From: an uncultured Desulfuromonadales bacterium
Lineage (GTDB): Bacteria > Desulfobacterota > Desulfuromonadia > Desulfuromonadales > Trichloromonadaceae
Direction of reading: 5' to 3'
DNA length: 36,316 nt
Assembly (NCBI GenBank): GCA_945787465.1
Contig: CALZIZ010000006.1
Span: forward strand, 1 to 36,316
Each line of letters begins with the position of its first letter. The stretch's first letter is position 1. A program made the translations under genes and the position numbers. Below, in pieces: positions 1-7,172 of the stretch. The notes beneath the pieces were generated by a model, which saw nothing but the letters and a program-made list of their open reading frames with translations, was not told the DNA's origin and made no database searches.

Positions 1-131
1 TTACTGACTGCAGGCTCGTACCGCCCGGCCTCCGGATCAACGGTTATGACCGATGGGGCATCGAAGAACAGGGCGATGACAAGCGCCAGCAGGAATAGCG
101 GCACCAAGAATTTGCTTACGTATTTTTCCAT
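1..131 (-). CDS. small membrane-anchored protein, partial at window edge
   Basis: This reading frame is below the ORF-track cutoff because the window cuts it. It starts at the ATG at 131 (MEKYVSKFLVPLFLLALVIA...) and is open to base 1, giving 43 residues. After a lysine-containing N-terminus comes one hydrophobic stretch (about residues 8-24) ending in FFDAPS, which fits a signal anchor or signal peptide followed by an extracytoplasmic domain. No family can be named from so short a piece. The gene lies directly downstream of a c-di-GMP-I riboswitch and its terminator, so its expression probably depends on c-di-GMP. In this group such riboswitches often precede exported proteins, pili or cytochromes, but that is only context. 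Confidence 0.65.
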   Translation of the reverse strand, partial: MEKYVSKFLVPLFLLALVIALFFDAPSVITVDPEAGRYEPAVS

Positions 132-183
132 AACGCACATTGAAGGTCAGGTCTTGGATTGCCACCTCTACCCCCTCGCCCCA

Positions 184-221
184 AACAAAAAAAGCACCCA
201 TCTTCTCGAAAAGATGAGTGC
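184..221 (-). terminator. Rho-independent terminator of the riboswitch expression platform
   Basis: Read on the minus strand, an 11-bp stem (GCACTCATCTT / AAGATGGGTGC, one mismatch) with a short loop is followed by seven T residues. It lies between the c-di-GMP aptamer and the ATG at 131, so ligand binding could decide whether transcription reaches the gene. Which state is ON cannot be settled by eye. Confidence 0.8.
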
Positions 222-247
222 CCTGCTTGCCAACGGTCTCAAGCACT

Positions 248-336
248 TCCCCTCTTCGACAGTCCGGCCGTCCGAACATCCGGACCCGTAACTTTGCGTC
301 ACCGGATCTCTCCGGCTTTGCCTTTTCGGCAGGGCG
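248..336 (-). promoter_or_regulatory. cyclic di-GMP-I (GEMM-I) riboswitch aptamer
   Basis: The minus strand carries the GEMM-I hallmarks in order: AAAAGGCAAAGCCGG, a GAGA (GNRA) tetraloop closed by CCGGA/TCCGG, then GGTGACGCAAAG, then the second arm with CGGGTCCGG and GGCCGGAC. Aligned by eye to the Vibrio Vc2 aptamer, the position equal to G20 is G, as in c-di-GMP sensors; the Geobacter cyclic AMP-GMP sensing variants have A there. A terminator lies directly downstream, so control is probably by premature termination. The promoter should lie between about 360 and 420 on the minus strand; a TATAAT-like hexamer is seen near 407-412 but without a convincing -35. Confidence 0.87.
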
Positions 337-519
337 AATTTTTTTGAAAATTAATTTGCCCTATACATCTCACCATAAAGAGGGACCGTCAACGATTAAA
401 CGGATCATATTATATTTACTTCAGGACCTAAGACTTAATTCAATTTCAAACACTTGTCAGGCTTTGGTTCGGTCAGGACAGAGCTTTTTCAGCAAAAAGT
501 TCTATAGGCAATTGAATTC

Positions 520-675
520 CAAAAGGCAAAGACCTCTTAGCCTCGGGATGACTCTGGATGTCTCGGGATTTAAAAACCCAAAAGAGCCTGCCCTTAATCC
601 GGGATTATCCTGAATCATCCTGAGGCTAAAAACCTTCTTTGCTTCGGGATTGCTTTGAATGACTAGAGATTTCAA
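520..675. repeat. dispersed intergenic repeat (copy 1), in a gene-free stretch
   Basis: The stretch 337-795 has no convincing gene. Its middle contains phrases such as TCGGGATGACTCTGGAT, CCTTAATCCGGGATTATCCTG and CATCCTGAGG that recur, partly degraded, at about 4768-4920. The six-frame ORFs here have no family resemblance. Confidence 0.6.
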
Positions 676-795
676 ATCCTTGAAGCGCTTCGTAGAACAG
701 GGTCGGACTTGAAAGAATGCAACTTGAGGTCTTCAAACTTATTGCCCTGCCGCTATCTTTCATTATTTCAAGCCCGCCCCCCTGATGCCGGGAAT

Positions 796-1659
796 TCAGT
801 AAATGCCCAGCAGTTTTCGGGCTTGGTCCGCATCTGCCACCTCCCTGCCCAACAGGGAGGCAGCGGCAATGTTTTGTGCGACCAGGGCGGCATTATCCGG
901 GGCAAGGGTGCCGTCACTGAGAAACAGGTTGTTTTCAAATCCCACCCTGGTATGCCCGTGCAAACCGATGGCGGTCATGGTACAAACCGCCTCAAGCCGG
1001 CCAAAGGCACACACAGCCCACGGGCACTCAGGATCATGGGCCGCCAGAAAAGGCAGCAGGTCTCGGGGATCGGACTGCTGGCCACGGCTGTATCGCCCCA
1101 GAACAAAGAGAACAAAAGGACGATCCCCAGGCACCACAGCCCGCCTTCTCAGCTCATGGAAATAGCTCACTTCTTCGGCAGAATAAAGGATAAATTGCGG
1201 CGCGATGCCTTCTTTGCCAAGCCAGGCAAAGAATTTCTCCGCCGATGACTCATCGGCCGGATCCGGGATCAACTCTTTAAGGGCGAGGGAAACGGCCTCG
1301 GGTCGCAACTGCCGGACCATAGCCATCTGTTCTTCGCGGTCATACATTCCCACGGCTTCGCTGGTGACCTGGATGATCAGCCCGCTGCCGACTTGCTGAC
1401 GGATTGCCGCCGTTGCGCTGCGGTAGGCATCGGCATCCAGGGTATGGCGACCGGCGGCATCGCGGACATGCAGATGAATCATGGCGGCACCGGCGGCGCG
1501 GCAGGCTGCTGCCGTATCGGCGAGCTCCCGGTCGGTCATCGGCAGTGCCGGGTGATCTGCTTTAGTCCTGCGGGCCCCGTTGGGGGCCACGGTAATAATC
1601 AGGGGGTGTGGCGTCGTCATCATCTTTTTGATTCCGCAACTATTCATCTCTAGAGACAT
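796..1659 (-). CDS. BKACE-family (DUF849) 3-keto-5-aminohexanoate cleavage-like enzyme
   Basis: The protein belongs to the beta-keto acid cleavage enzyme family, zinc enzymes that cleave a beta-keto acid with acetyl-CoA to give acetoacetate and a CoA ester. Visible family features are the N-terminal strand LIITVAPNGARRTK, the metal-binding HLHVRD, a glutamate-rich central region (SEAVGMY) and the late GLHGHTRVGFENN block. The full domain of about 275 residues is present. The substrate cannot be inferred; the founding member works in lysine fermentation but the family is diverse. The ATG at 1659 has AAGGGG upstream and is used here, whereas family alignments favour an ATG near 1623, and the track start at 1686 is a TTG. 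The gene stands alone on its strand, with no lysine-fermentation genes nearby. Confidence 0.85.
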   Translation of the reverse strand: MSLEMNSCGIKKMMTTPHPLIITVAPNGARRTKADHPALPMTDRELADTAAACRAAGAAMIHLHVRDAAGRHTLDADAYRSATAAIRQQVGSGLIIQVTSEAVGMYDREEQMAMVRQLRPEAVSLALKELIPDPADESSAEKFFAWLGKEGIAPQFILYSAEEVSYFHELRRRAVVPGDRPFVLFVLGRYSRGQQSDPRDLLPFLAAHDPECPWAVCAFGRLEAVCTMTAIGLHGHTRVGFENNLFLSDGTLAPDNAALVAQNIAAASLLGREVADADQARKLLGIY

Positions 1660-1719
1660 GGTACCCCTTGGGATGGGCAAAGACAAAACCCTCTGCGAGC
1701 ATTAGCTGTTTTTGGGGGG

Positions 1720-1774
1720 TTAAATCCGTGTTAATCCGTGTAATCCGTGTTCCAAGGTTTTGACCTGGCCTGAC
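1720..1774. repeat. dispersed repeat with ATCCGTGT units
   Basis: Three near-tandem units (AAATCCGTGT, TAATCCGTGT, TAATCCGTGT) are followed by a TTTTGACCTGGCCTGA tail. The same unit and tail recur at 3006-3050. It sits between the BKACE gene and the promoter of the patatin gene. Confidence 0.65.
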
Positions 1775-1800
1775 CCGGCAAAATCGGTGGGGACCTCAAA

Positions 1801-1828
1801 TTGACAATCACATGAATCGGGATAGCAT
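1801..1828 (+). promoter_or_regulatory. sigma-70-type promoter for the patatin gene
   Basis: A perfect TTGACA at 1801 is followed by 16 bases and TAGCAT at 1823-1828 (four of six consensus bases). Initiation would be near 1835, about 36 bases ahead of the ATG. Confidence 0.5.
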
Positions 1829-1870
1829 TATTACCAGAACCCTCTTTTTAGGCTGGCCCTGGAGTTCAGT

Positions 1871-2863
1871 ATGAAAAAACGGTTCAGAATAGGCATAGCC
1901 CTCGGCGGCGGCGCGGCCCGCGCACTCTCGCATATCGGCGTGATCGAAGGGCTGAAAAATCACGGCATACCCGTTGATATTGTCACCGGGACCAGCATGG
2001 GGGCGGTGATCGGTGCCATATATGCTGCGCAACCCGACGTTGCCCACCTAAAAGACAGAATCCATTCCTACCTGGACAGCGAGGAGTTTCAAGAGTCAGG
2101 ATTCGACTTTCTCAAGGAGAAGGAGTCCCAGCCCGATGGGGGGATTCTTTTTCGGATGGCCTACCTGGCCCGCCGCGGACTCTTCAATACCCTTGCGGTC
2201 ACGCGAACTGCCCTGGTTGCCGATGAGGTTGCGGCCAGGAGTTATGCCTTTCTTATTGACGATATTGCCGTCGAGCAGACCCGGATACCCTTTGCCGCCG
2301 CTGCCCTCGATCTGCGCTCCGGCACCCCGGCAGAGCTCAACCGCGGCTCGCTAAGGCAGGTGGTGACCGCTTCGTGCGCCATGCCGGGGATTCTCAATCC
2401 AGTGGAAATAAACGGTCAACTGCTGATCGACGGCGGATGGGCCGAGGCCGTGCCGGTACAAGCCGCCCTGAACCTGGGAGCCGATTTTGTCATCGCCGTC
2501 GAAGGTGGGGAAGGTCCCGGGGCCTTTGAACCGCCGCGCAATAGCCTCGATGTGGTCTCTCGGGCCGATGCCCTGGTCAGACGGGCACTGCGGCAGGAAC
2601 AGCTCAAGAAGGCCGACTTCGTTCTTGCGCCGCGAAACGGCGTGCACCACTGGGCCGATTTCTCCACCGCAAAGAATGCGATCGAAATTGGCGCAAGGGA
2701 AGTCGATCGCTTCGCCGGACAGATCCACAGGATGATCCGGACGGCACGCGTCATGGCCTGGCTCGGCCTGGGGAGGGGACAGTCCAAGCCCCGCAAGCCG
2801 ATCGACATTCCACCGATTATCGAATCGCTTCCGGAACCGGTGAAGAGGGGGGCCGGAGCATAA
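1871..2863 (+). CDS. patatin-like phospholipase, RssA/NTE type
   Basis: This is a patatin-family lipid acyl hydrolase with a Ser-Asp dyad. The oxyanion loop GGGAARALSHIGV is at residues 13-25, the nucleophile elbow GTSMG at about 41-45, and the catalytic aspartate in LLIDGGWAEAVPV at about 185. These are the RssA / neuropathy-target-esterase-like bacterial signatures. There is no signal peptide, so action is probably cytoplasmic or at the inner face of the membrane. At 330 residues it is slightly longer than RssA (about 300); the C-terminus is basic and proline-rich. GGAG lies upstream of the ATG and a promoter is recognisable. It is convergent with the toxin-antitoxin pair downstream, with no operon partner. 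Its substrate is unknown. Confidence 0.9.
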   Translation: MKKRFRIGIALGGGAARALSHIGVIEGLKNHGIPVDIVTGTSMGAVIGAIYAAQPDVAHLKDRIHSYLDSEEFQESGFDFLKEKESQPDGGILFRMAYLARRGLFNTLAVTRTALVADEVAARSYAFLIDDIAVEQTRIPFAAAALDLRSGTPAELNRGSLRQVVTASCAMPGILNPVEINGQLLIDGGWAEAVPVQAALNLGADFVIAVEGGEGPGAFEPPRNSLDVVSRADALVRRALRQEQLKKADFVLAPRNGVHHWADFSTAKNAIEIGAREVDRFAGQIHRMIRTARVMAWLGLGRGQSKPRKPIDIPPIIESLPEPVKRGAGA

Positions 2864-2930
2864 TAAGACTTCCGGATTTTCCGGTGGCGGACCATGTCTT
2901 CCGGGGGCAGACAAAGACAACCCCTTTTGG

Positions 2931-3050
2931 ACGCGGATCAAATCTGATTTTCACGGATCAGGCTTTAAAGCATAAACCCGAACTTGGTTCCGGGTTTAAT
3001 ACGTGTTCATCCGTGTAATCCGTGCCCAGAGGTCTTGACCTGCCCCATTA
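2931..3050. repeat. dispersed repeat with CGGATCAAATCTGATTTTCACGGATCA
   Basis: The block begins GCGGATCAAATCTGATTTTC and ends with ATCCGTGTAATCCGTG plus GGTCTTGACCTG. The first part recurs at 4648-4675 and the second part at 1720-1774, so this copy joins both halves. It fills the gap between the patatin gene and the toxin gene. Confidence 0.65.
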
Positions 3051-3063
3051 GGCGCACTGGACG

Positions 3064-3339
3064 CTAGCGATACACCTCATCATGGCTCCCGATATCAAGC
3101 AGGATGATCTCTTTTTCGGTGATGAGCAGGGTCAGGGTGATACGGTAACTGTAGGTGAGGCTGACGCCGTGGCATCCGGTGAGTTTGCCGCGCAGGGGGT
3201 GCAACTCAAGATGAGGCTGAAACGGGTCACTTTGCAAGTCGGCCAGCACCTTGGCAAAGCAGGGTTTGAGATCTGGATGTTTTTTGAAGAATTTGCGGGC
3301 TTGGCGAAGGAACTGTTGCGGCGTGAGGATAGTGAACAT
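3064..3339 (-). CDS. RelE/YafQ-type toxin of a type II toxin-antitoxin pair
   Basis: The 91-residue protein has the size and layout of RelE/ParE-superfamily toxins: an N-terminal helical part (FLRQARKFFKKHPDLK), a middle HPLRGKLTGCHGVSLTYSYRITLTLL strand region, and the typical C-terminal LLDIGSHDEVYR. Toxins with this ending are usually ribosome-dependent mRNA interferases of the YafQ/RelE class. A ParE-type gyrase toxin cannot be excluded by eye. Its ATG shares one base with the stop of the upstream antitoxin (TGATG), showing translational coupling. Confidence 0.85.
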   Translation of the reverse strand: MFTILTPQQFLRQARKFFKKHPDLKPCFAKVLADLQSDPFQPHLELHPLRGKLTGCHGVSLTYSYRITLTLLITEKEIILLDIGSHDEVYR

Positions 3340-3611
3340 CAGGCCGACTCGTCGGCATCGAGGGCCTTGAGCAAATCTTCAGGGGATGTGAATTTCTCTA
3401 CCCTCCCCGCTTGAACATCTTCGAACGAGGCCCGCACCCGAGCCAGATAGGCCTCGTTCGCTTCGGCGACCAGTTCCTGATAACGCTCTTCGGAAAGAAC
3501 CACATATTGGGGCCGGTTGTTCCTGATGATATGAACGTCCCCCTTTGCAATCACATCATCTACGGCGGCAATACCCCGCCGCTTAAGCTCTTGTGCCGAC
3601 AAAGTATTCAC
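3339..3611 (-). CDS. Phd/YefM-type antitoxin
   Basis: This 90-residue protein is the first gene of the pair. The N-terminal MNTLSAQELKRRGIAAVDDVIAKGD followed by VHIIRNNRPQYVVLSEERYQELV is the Phd/YefM fold: a DNA-binding dimer that represses its own promoter. The C-terminal half, rich in charged residues, would wrap the toxin. Antitoxin-first order and a one-base overlap with the toxin fit the usual conditional-cooperativity control. No operator palindrome was convincing in the short gap to the sirtuin gene. Confidence 0.85.
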   Translation of the reverse strand: MNTLSAQELKRRGIAAVDDVIAKGDVHIIRNNRPQYVVLSEERYQELVAEANEAYLARVRASFEDVQAGRVEKFTSPEDLLKALDADESA

Positions 3612-3698
3612 ATCTGCACTCCTTTTGGGACCTTATCAAGTACCTGAATCATAACGCCAACAATGTAGCATTGCAAGACCCCAAAGACAGACAGCCCC

Positions 3699-4472
3699 TT
3701 AAGCCATCCCCAGATGATCCGCAACATCCCGGAACCAGACGTCGAGATCGCCGTCAACGAAGAAGCGGTTTGGTGCGGGAGGGAGCATCACCTCTCCCCG
3801 GTTCACAACCACGGTTACCGTTTCTGTGCCGTAAGGCAGAAGTGAGGCGGGTGTGACATTGAGGGATGACCCGAGAACCAGCAGCAGGTCGCACTGCCCG
3901 ACCATCCGCTCCGCCTCGTCGTACCCTTTGACCATCTCGCCGAAAAACACGATATCGGGCTTGAGAACGCCGCTGCAGGCAGCGCAGCGGGCAATCGGGG
4001 GGGGCACGCTGGTAGCCATGGCCTGATCCCACCAGGCATAGGTGAGTTCTCTATACCTGGTGCCACAGGATGAGCAGGTGGCGGAGCGGTACGAGCCGTG
4101 CAATTCGATGACCGTTTGGTTTCCGGCCAGCTGGTGGAGCATGTCGATATTCTGGGTTATGACTCCCGAAAGGCGACCACTTTTCTCCAGTTCGGCCAGC
4201 AACCGGTGGGTAAAGGTCGGCTGGATATCTTTCACCGTGGCGACAAAATCGCGGGAGAATTCGTAAAAGTGTTGGGGCTCACGTCGAAACCAACCGATAT
4301 CGAAGGTCTTCTCGGGATCATACCGCCGGGTCACATAAAGCCCCTGCGGCCCCCTGAAGTCAGGTATGCCCGCGGCCGTTGAAATCCCCGCACCGGTCAG
4401 GGCAACCACGGATCTGGAGTTGCGGATCATCTCGGCGCAGCGGCCCGGTTTGAGTGATTGAGCTTCTGGCAT
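3699..4472 (-). CDS. Sir2-family NAD-dependent protein deacylase
   Basis: Complete sirtuin catalytic domain of about 257 residues. The NAD-binding ALTGAGISTAAGIPDFRG is at residues 26-43, TQNIDMLHQLAG and the catalytic-His ELHGSY follow, a four-cysteine zinc site is built from CSSC and CAAC, and PDIVFFGEM and GSSLNVTPASLLP complete the NAD pocket. The enzyme removes acyl groups from lysine using NAD. The ATG at 4472 is preferred to the one at 4478 because GGGAG is then correctly spaced. It is a stand-alone domain with no extra defence-type domain, although it sits next to toxin-antitoxin genes. It is most likely a CobB-like housekeeping deacylase. Confidence 0.9.
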   Translation of the reverse strand: MPEAQSLKPGRCAEMIRNSRSVVALTGAGISTAAGIPDFRGPQGLYVTRRYDPEKTFDIGWFRREPQHFYEFSRDFVATVKDIQPTFTHRLLAELEKSGRLSGVITQNIDMLHQLAGNQTVIELHGSYRSATCSSCGTRYRELTYAWWDQAMATSVPPPIARCAACSGVLKPDIVFFGEMVKGYDEAERMVGQCDLLLVLGSSLNVTPASLLPYGTETVTVVVNRGEVMLPPAPNRFFVDGDLDVWFRDVADHLGMA

Positions 4473-4642
4473 GAACATTACTCCCGCGCAATAGGTGACA
4501 AAGCGCCGCGAGGGCAGGTTCTTGAGATTTTAACATGTCTTACTCAAGCCCACTTGATCCTCAGGTGAAATAGCCTGCCCCTCCGGTATCCCAGCTGTCA
4601 AAGCCTTTAATGTTTGATTTTTCAGAAAGGTGAAAAGCTATT

Positions 4643-4920
4643 GGAAACGGATCAAATCTGATTTTCACGGATCAGACCTGAAAGCAGTAGGGTGGGCTGT
4701 GCCCACCGGTTTTAAGCCAGAAACTTACGCTTTCAAAGGCGGTGGGCGCAGCTGGATTTCTTTGGATGAAACCCTAAAGGACCTGCCATTAATCGGGAGT
4801 TATCCTGTGTCATCCTGAGGGCAAAACTTTCTTTTGCTTCGGGATGACTCTGGATTTCTCTGGATTAGCCCCAAATCGACCTGCCTTTAATCCGGGGTTA
4901 TCCTGAAGCTGAAGATTGGT
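4643..4920. repeat. cluster of dispersed repeats in a gene-free stretch
   Basis: The stretch 4473-5099 has no supportable gene. It contains in order CGGATCAAATCTGATTTTCA (as at 2934), an inverted pair GTAGGGTGGGCTGTGCCCACC and GGCGGTGGGCGCAGC (4687-4755), and a second copy of the ATCCTG / TCGGGATGACTCTGGAT repeat seen at 520-675. The ORF at 4630-4818 runs across these repeats and is not credible. Confidence 0.65.
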
Positions 4921-5099
4921 GTTCCTGGACAGGACAACCCCTTACTCGCCGTCAATGGTCCCAAAAACTTCCATCTTTTGATTCAGGTCAACGATTGCAA
5001 GAACAGGAGTCTGTTATTCTGCGGGCACTTATCAGTTGACTATTCAGGACATAAAATCAACGAAAACATAACCAACGACTGGGATGAGGAGTTGTGACG

Positions 5100-5381
5100 A
5101 TGGGAAGTTGTTCAAGCTGCGGGTCGGGTGCCGGCCCTTTTGCCGAAGGTGTGGAACTGGTTGAATTTGTCTATGAGGCTCACGGTGGCGGATTACGCAA
5201 CCGGCCTATTTCAGGCGGGGGGCTGCAAACCCATTGCCAGGGTTGCGAAGCGGAGTTCATTCTGAAGACCTTTGTTGGCAAATGCCCCCACTGCGGCGGG
5301 GTTCACGCCGTATCGCCCCCTCGCAGCAACGATGCGGCAAACATTCAGTACGCCGGCCAGGGATATCGGCTGCCTGGGTAA
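5100..5381 (+). CDS. small CxxC-rich putative zinc-ribbon protein
   Basis: A 93-residue protein with three CxxC motifs: CSSC near residue 4, CQGC near 47 and CPHC near 62, plus a GGVHAVSPP stretch after the last one. The last two pairs, about 15 residues apart, would make one zinc ribbon; the first may bind metal in a dimer or be redox active. I do not recognise a named family. The ATG at 5100 is chosen over the GTG at 5094 because GAGGAG is then eight bases upstream. It is on the plus strand, alone between repeat DNA and a strong terminator, which supports it being expressed. Confidence 0.7.
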   Translation: MGSCSSCGSGAGPFAEGVELVEFVYEAHGGGLRNRPISGGGLQTHCQGCEAEFILKTFVGKCPHCGGVHAVSPPRSNDAANIQYAGQGYRLPG

Positions 5382-5400
5382 TAGAGCGACAGGGGTCAAG

Positions 5401-5435
5401 AAAAAAGGGACAGGCAAAGAGCCTTTCCCTTTTTT
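5401..5435. terminator. bidirectional Rho-independent terminator
   Basis: AAAAAAGGGA-CAGGC-AAAGA-GCCT-T-TCCCTTTTTT forms a stem flanked by A and T runs on either side. It ends the CxxC gene on the plus strand and can stop minus-strand transcription from the gene at 5603-6256. Confidence 0.8.
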
Positions 5436-5549
5436 CGTCAGCCCTTCCCCCTCCTTCCAAAACGCGAAATTCTGGTTGCCCCTGATCGAAGCAGACCCTG
5501 GGCCCATCAGGGGGATACTCCTAGATAAAATCTATTCGCGTGATCAACC

Positions 5550-5573
5550 TGTAGGAGCGACTTCAGTCGCGAA
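5550..5573. repeat. short palindromic dispersed repeat (TAGGAGCGACTTCAGTCGCGA type)
   Basis: TGTAGGAGCGACTTCAGTCGCGAA contains a GCGACT/AGTCGC hairpin. I know this motif as a common intergenic repeat in many environmental proteobacteria. Only one copy was seen in this window. Confidence 0.5.
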
Positions 5574-5602
5574 AAGTCCGAGCGGAAAAGCATAGCAAAT
5601 CC

Positions 5603-6256
5603 TCACGGCTCCATCTCACTAACGGCTTGGCGCCAACGGAAAATAGCCTCCTCATTCAACTGCTGCTCTTCTTTTTCATTCAGCTTTTTTCCATAGGGTT
5701 GAAATCCGGCCACATCGGGTTCCTGCCCCAGAGTGAGATTCGCTCCGGTGTGCATCCAGAACCCCTCATAGGGAAAGATCCTGAAGCCGCTCAAAAGGCC
5801 TACGGCGTTCTGCTGCGGAAGAGCCAGGTCCCGGACGAAGTATTCTTCACCGGTATAGATATCGAGCCCGACAAACCCTGCCGGGCGGATGATCTCCTTG
5901 ACCAGAAAGATTGAAAATCGCGCCTTCACCATTCCTTCGAGCAGTCGCCGCTTATCGCTCCCTTCGGGGTAGCGGTTGCGATTCAAGAACTGCTGGACTG
6001 CGTTTATACCGCGCGGTCGATGCATGTAGATCTGGTAGTCCTGAAAGAGGTCCCCCTCGAACTCATTCTCCAGGACAATGACCTTCTTCCCTTGCTGCCT
6101 GGAGAGCATCTGCAGACGCTTGGCGCATGCAAACATGACGTCTTTTTTGACAAGCCGCACGATTTCGGTATGAAGCTCTGTCATCAACGGCCGCAGTTGC
6201 TTGTACTCGGCAACCGTTGCGTCAAGATCAGACGGGATTTCAGCTAATTCGCTCAA
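5603..6256 (-). CDS. hypothetical protein, 217 residues
   Basis: I do not recognise the family. The frame begins with a TTG (GGAG about six bases upstream). The protein is soluble, with no signal peptide or membrane segment. It starts with a helical region (LRPLMTELHTEIVRLVKKDVMFACAKRLQML), followed by an acidic VLENEFEGDLFQDYQIYMHRPRG segment, a basic middle, and a beta-rich half containing GFVGLDIYTGEEYFVRDLALPQQ and GFRIFPYEGFWMHTGANLTLG. The C-terminus is charged. It lies downstream of the MntA-HepT pair on the same strand, 66 bases after mntA, and could be co-transcribed. Codon use and length support a real gene. Confidence 0.7.
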   Translation of the reverse strand: MSELAEIPSDLDATVAEYKQLRPLMTELHTEIVRLVKKDVMFACAKRLQMLSRQQGKKVIVLENEFEGDLFQDYQIYMHRPRGINAVQQFLNRNRYPEGSDKRRLLEGMVKARFSIFLVKEIIRPAGFVGLDIYTGEEYFVRDLALPQQNAVGLLSGFRIFPYEGFWMHTGANLTLGQEPDVAGFQPYGKKLNEKEEQQLNEEAIFRWRQAVSEMEP

Positions 6257-6322
6257 AATGATCTCCGTTGCTTTAGAAGCAGTTTCTGGCTGTGAAACCT
6301 GGGGGGCCTGAGATTAACCGCT

Positions 6323-6661
6323 TCAGCCGGTACGAGTTTCACCCGACTGCAGCACAACCTTCCCTTTTTCAATAATCCTCCGAAACGTCTCACTTGTGGT
6401 TGCCCAATCAACCACATCGACCTTGAAAACCAGATCAGACTCATCGAAAGCCTCTTTAAGATCTGCAACGGTTGAAAGCGGAAGAGGATCTTTGGTGATT
6501 ACCGTAAGATCAAGATCGGAATAGGTTCCAGCCTCCCCCGTAACCCGTGAACCGAAAACCCAAACCGGGAATCCCAGCACATGCGCCCGCAGGATGCGCA
6601 AGACCTTGTTCAAATCCTTCTCGCTCAGGTCAATATCTGGATCAGCTGAGCTGCGGGTCAT
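6323..6661 (-). CDS. mntA: MntA-type minimal nucleotidyltransferase antitoxin
   Basis: A 112-residue stand-alone nucleotidyltransferase. The active-site signature GSRVTGEAGTYSDLDL matches GS-X10-DXD exactly, and a third acidic residue is available in FKVDVVDW. In MntA-HepT systems this enzyme inactivates the HEPN ribonuclease by transferring AMP units to a tyrosine next to the RNase site. Here mntA follows hepT and overlaps it by four bases (ATGA), the usual gene order. Some family members are annotated simply as DNA polymerase beta-like; the partner gene makes the antitoxin role likely. Confidence 0.88.
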   Translation of the reverse strand: MTRSSADPDIDLSEKDLNKVLRILRAHVLGFPVWVFGSRVTGEAGTYSDLDLTVITKDPLPLSTVADLKEAFDESDLVFKVDVVDWATTSETFRRIIEKGKVVLQSGETRTG

Positions 6662-7086
6662 ACCTTTTTCGTTTTCTCAATGAGTTTTTGATACAGATAT
6701 TTCGCTTCAGCCAAAAAATCAGGCGCTATCTGATATACGACGGCAGCCTTTTGTTCATCATAGGCGTGCCTGCTGTCCGTGCGGGCCTGGCGATGGGCTT
6801 TCCAGCGAGACCAGTCAGATCGCAACAGTCCGTTTTCATTTCCGGTGCGAATCAGGTTGGCAAAAGTGCTCAAATCAATTTCTTCTGGACTTGCAGCAGC
6901 CTCTTTCAAATACCTCTTGAGCATTTTATGGCTCAGTTCGTAAGTAAACTCGAAACATTGAATGACCGAGTTTCGCAGCTGTTCGAACAGCCCCGAATCC
7001 TTTTGGACCATTGGAGAATTGGCGTACTCAAGACTTTTCTCAAGCTGACCTATGGCATTTTGCAAGGGACTGAAATCCAGTGTCAT
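6658..7086 (-). CDS. hepT: HepT-type HEPN ribonuclease toxin
   Basis: The 142-residue helical protein is of the HI0074 / nucleotidyltransferase-substrate-binding type. The RNase motif RX4HXY is intact as RTDSRHAY near residue 110, including the tyrosine that MntA adenylylates in characterised systems. The ATG at 7086 has AGAGG seven bases upstream; the longer track ORF starting at 7245 includes unrelated sequence. The 4-base overlap with mntA shows coupling. It sits just behind an hsdR N-terminal fragment, so the pair may have been inserted within, or left behind by, a type I restriction locus. Confidence 0.87.
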   Translation of the reverse strand: MTLDFSPLQNAIGQLEKSLEYANSPMVQKDSGLFEQLRNSVIQCFEFTYELSHKMLKRYLKEAAASPEEIDLSTFANLIRTGNENGLLRSDWSRWKAHRQARTDSRHAYDEQKAAVVYQIAPDFLAEAKYLYQKLIEKTKKV

Positions 7087-7172
7087 GAAAGGGCCTCTTG
7101 CAATTTTGGTGTATTTCGGCACCGCCGCAGGGGAGGTGCTTGCAATAAAAAAAAGGTGGAGGAAATACCAAC

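Noticed and set aside
2351-2941. 196-residue minus-strand ORF opposite the patatin gene
   Set aside because: Shadow of a conserved gene in the opposite frame, with no ribosome site.
4630-4818. Plus-strand ORF MKSYWKRIKSD...
   Set aside because: It lies wholly in dispersed repeats and its protein shows no family features.
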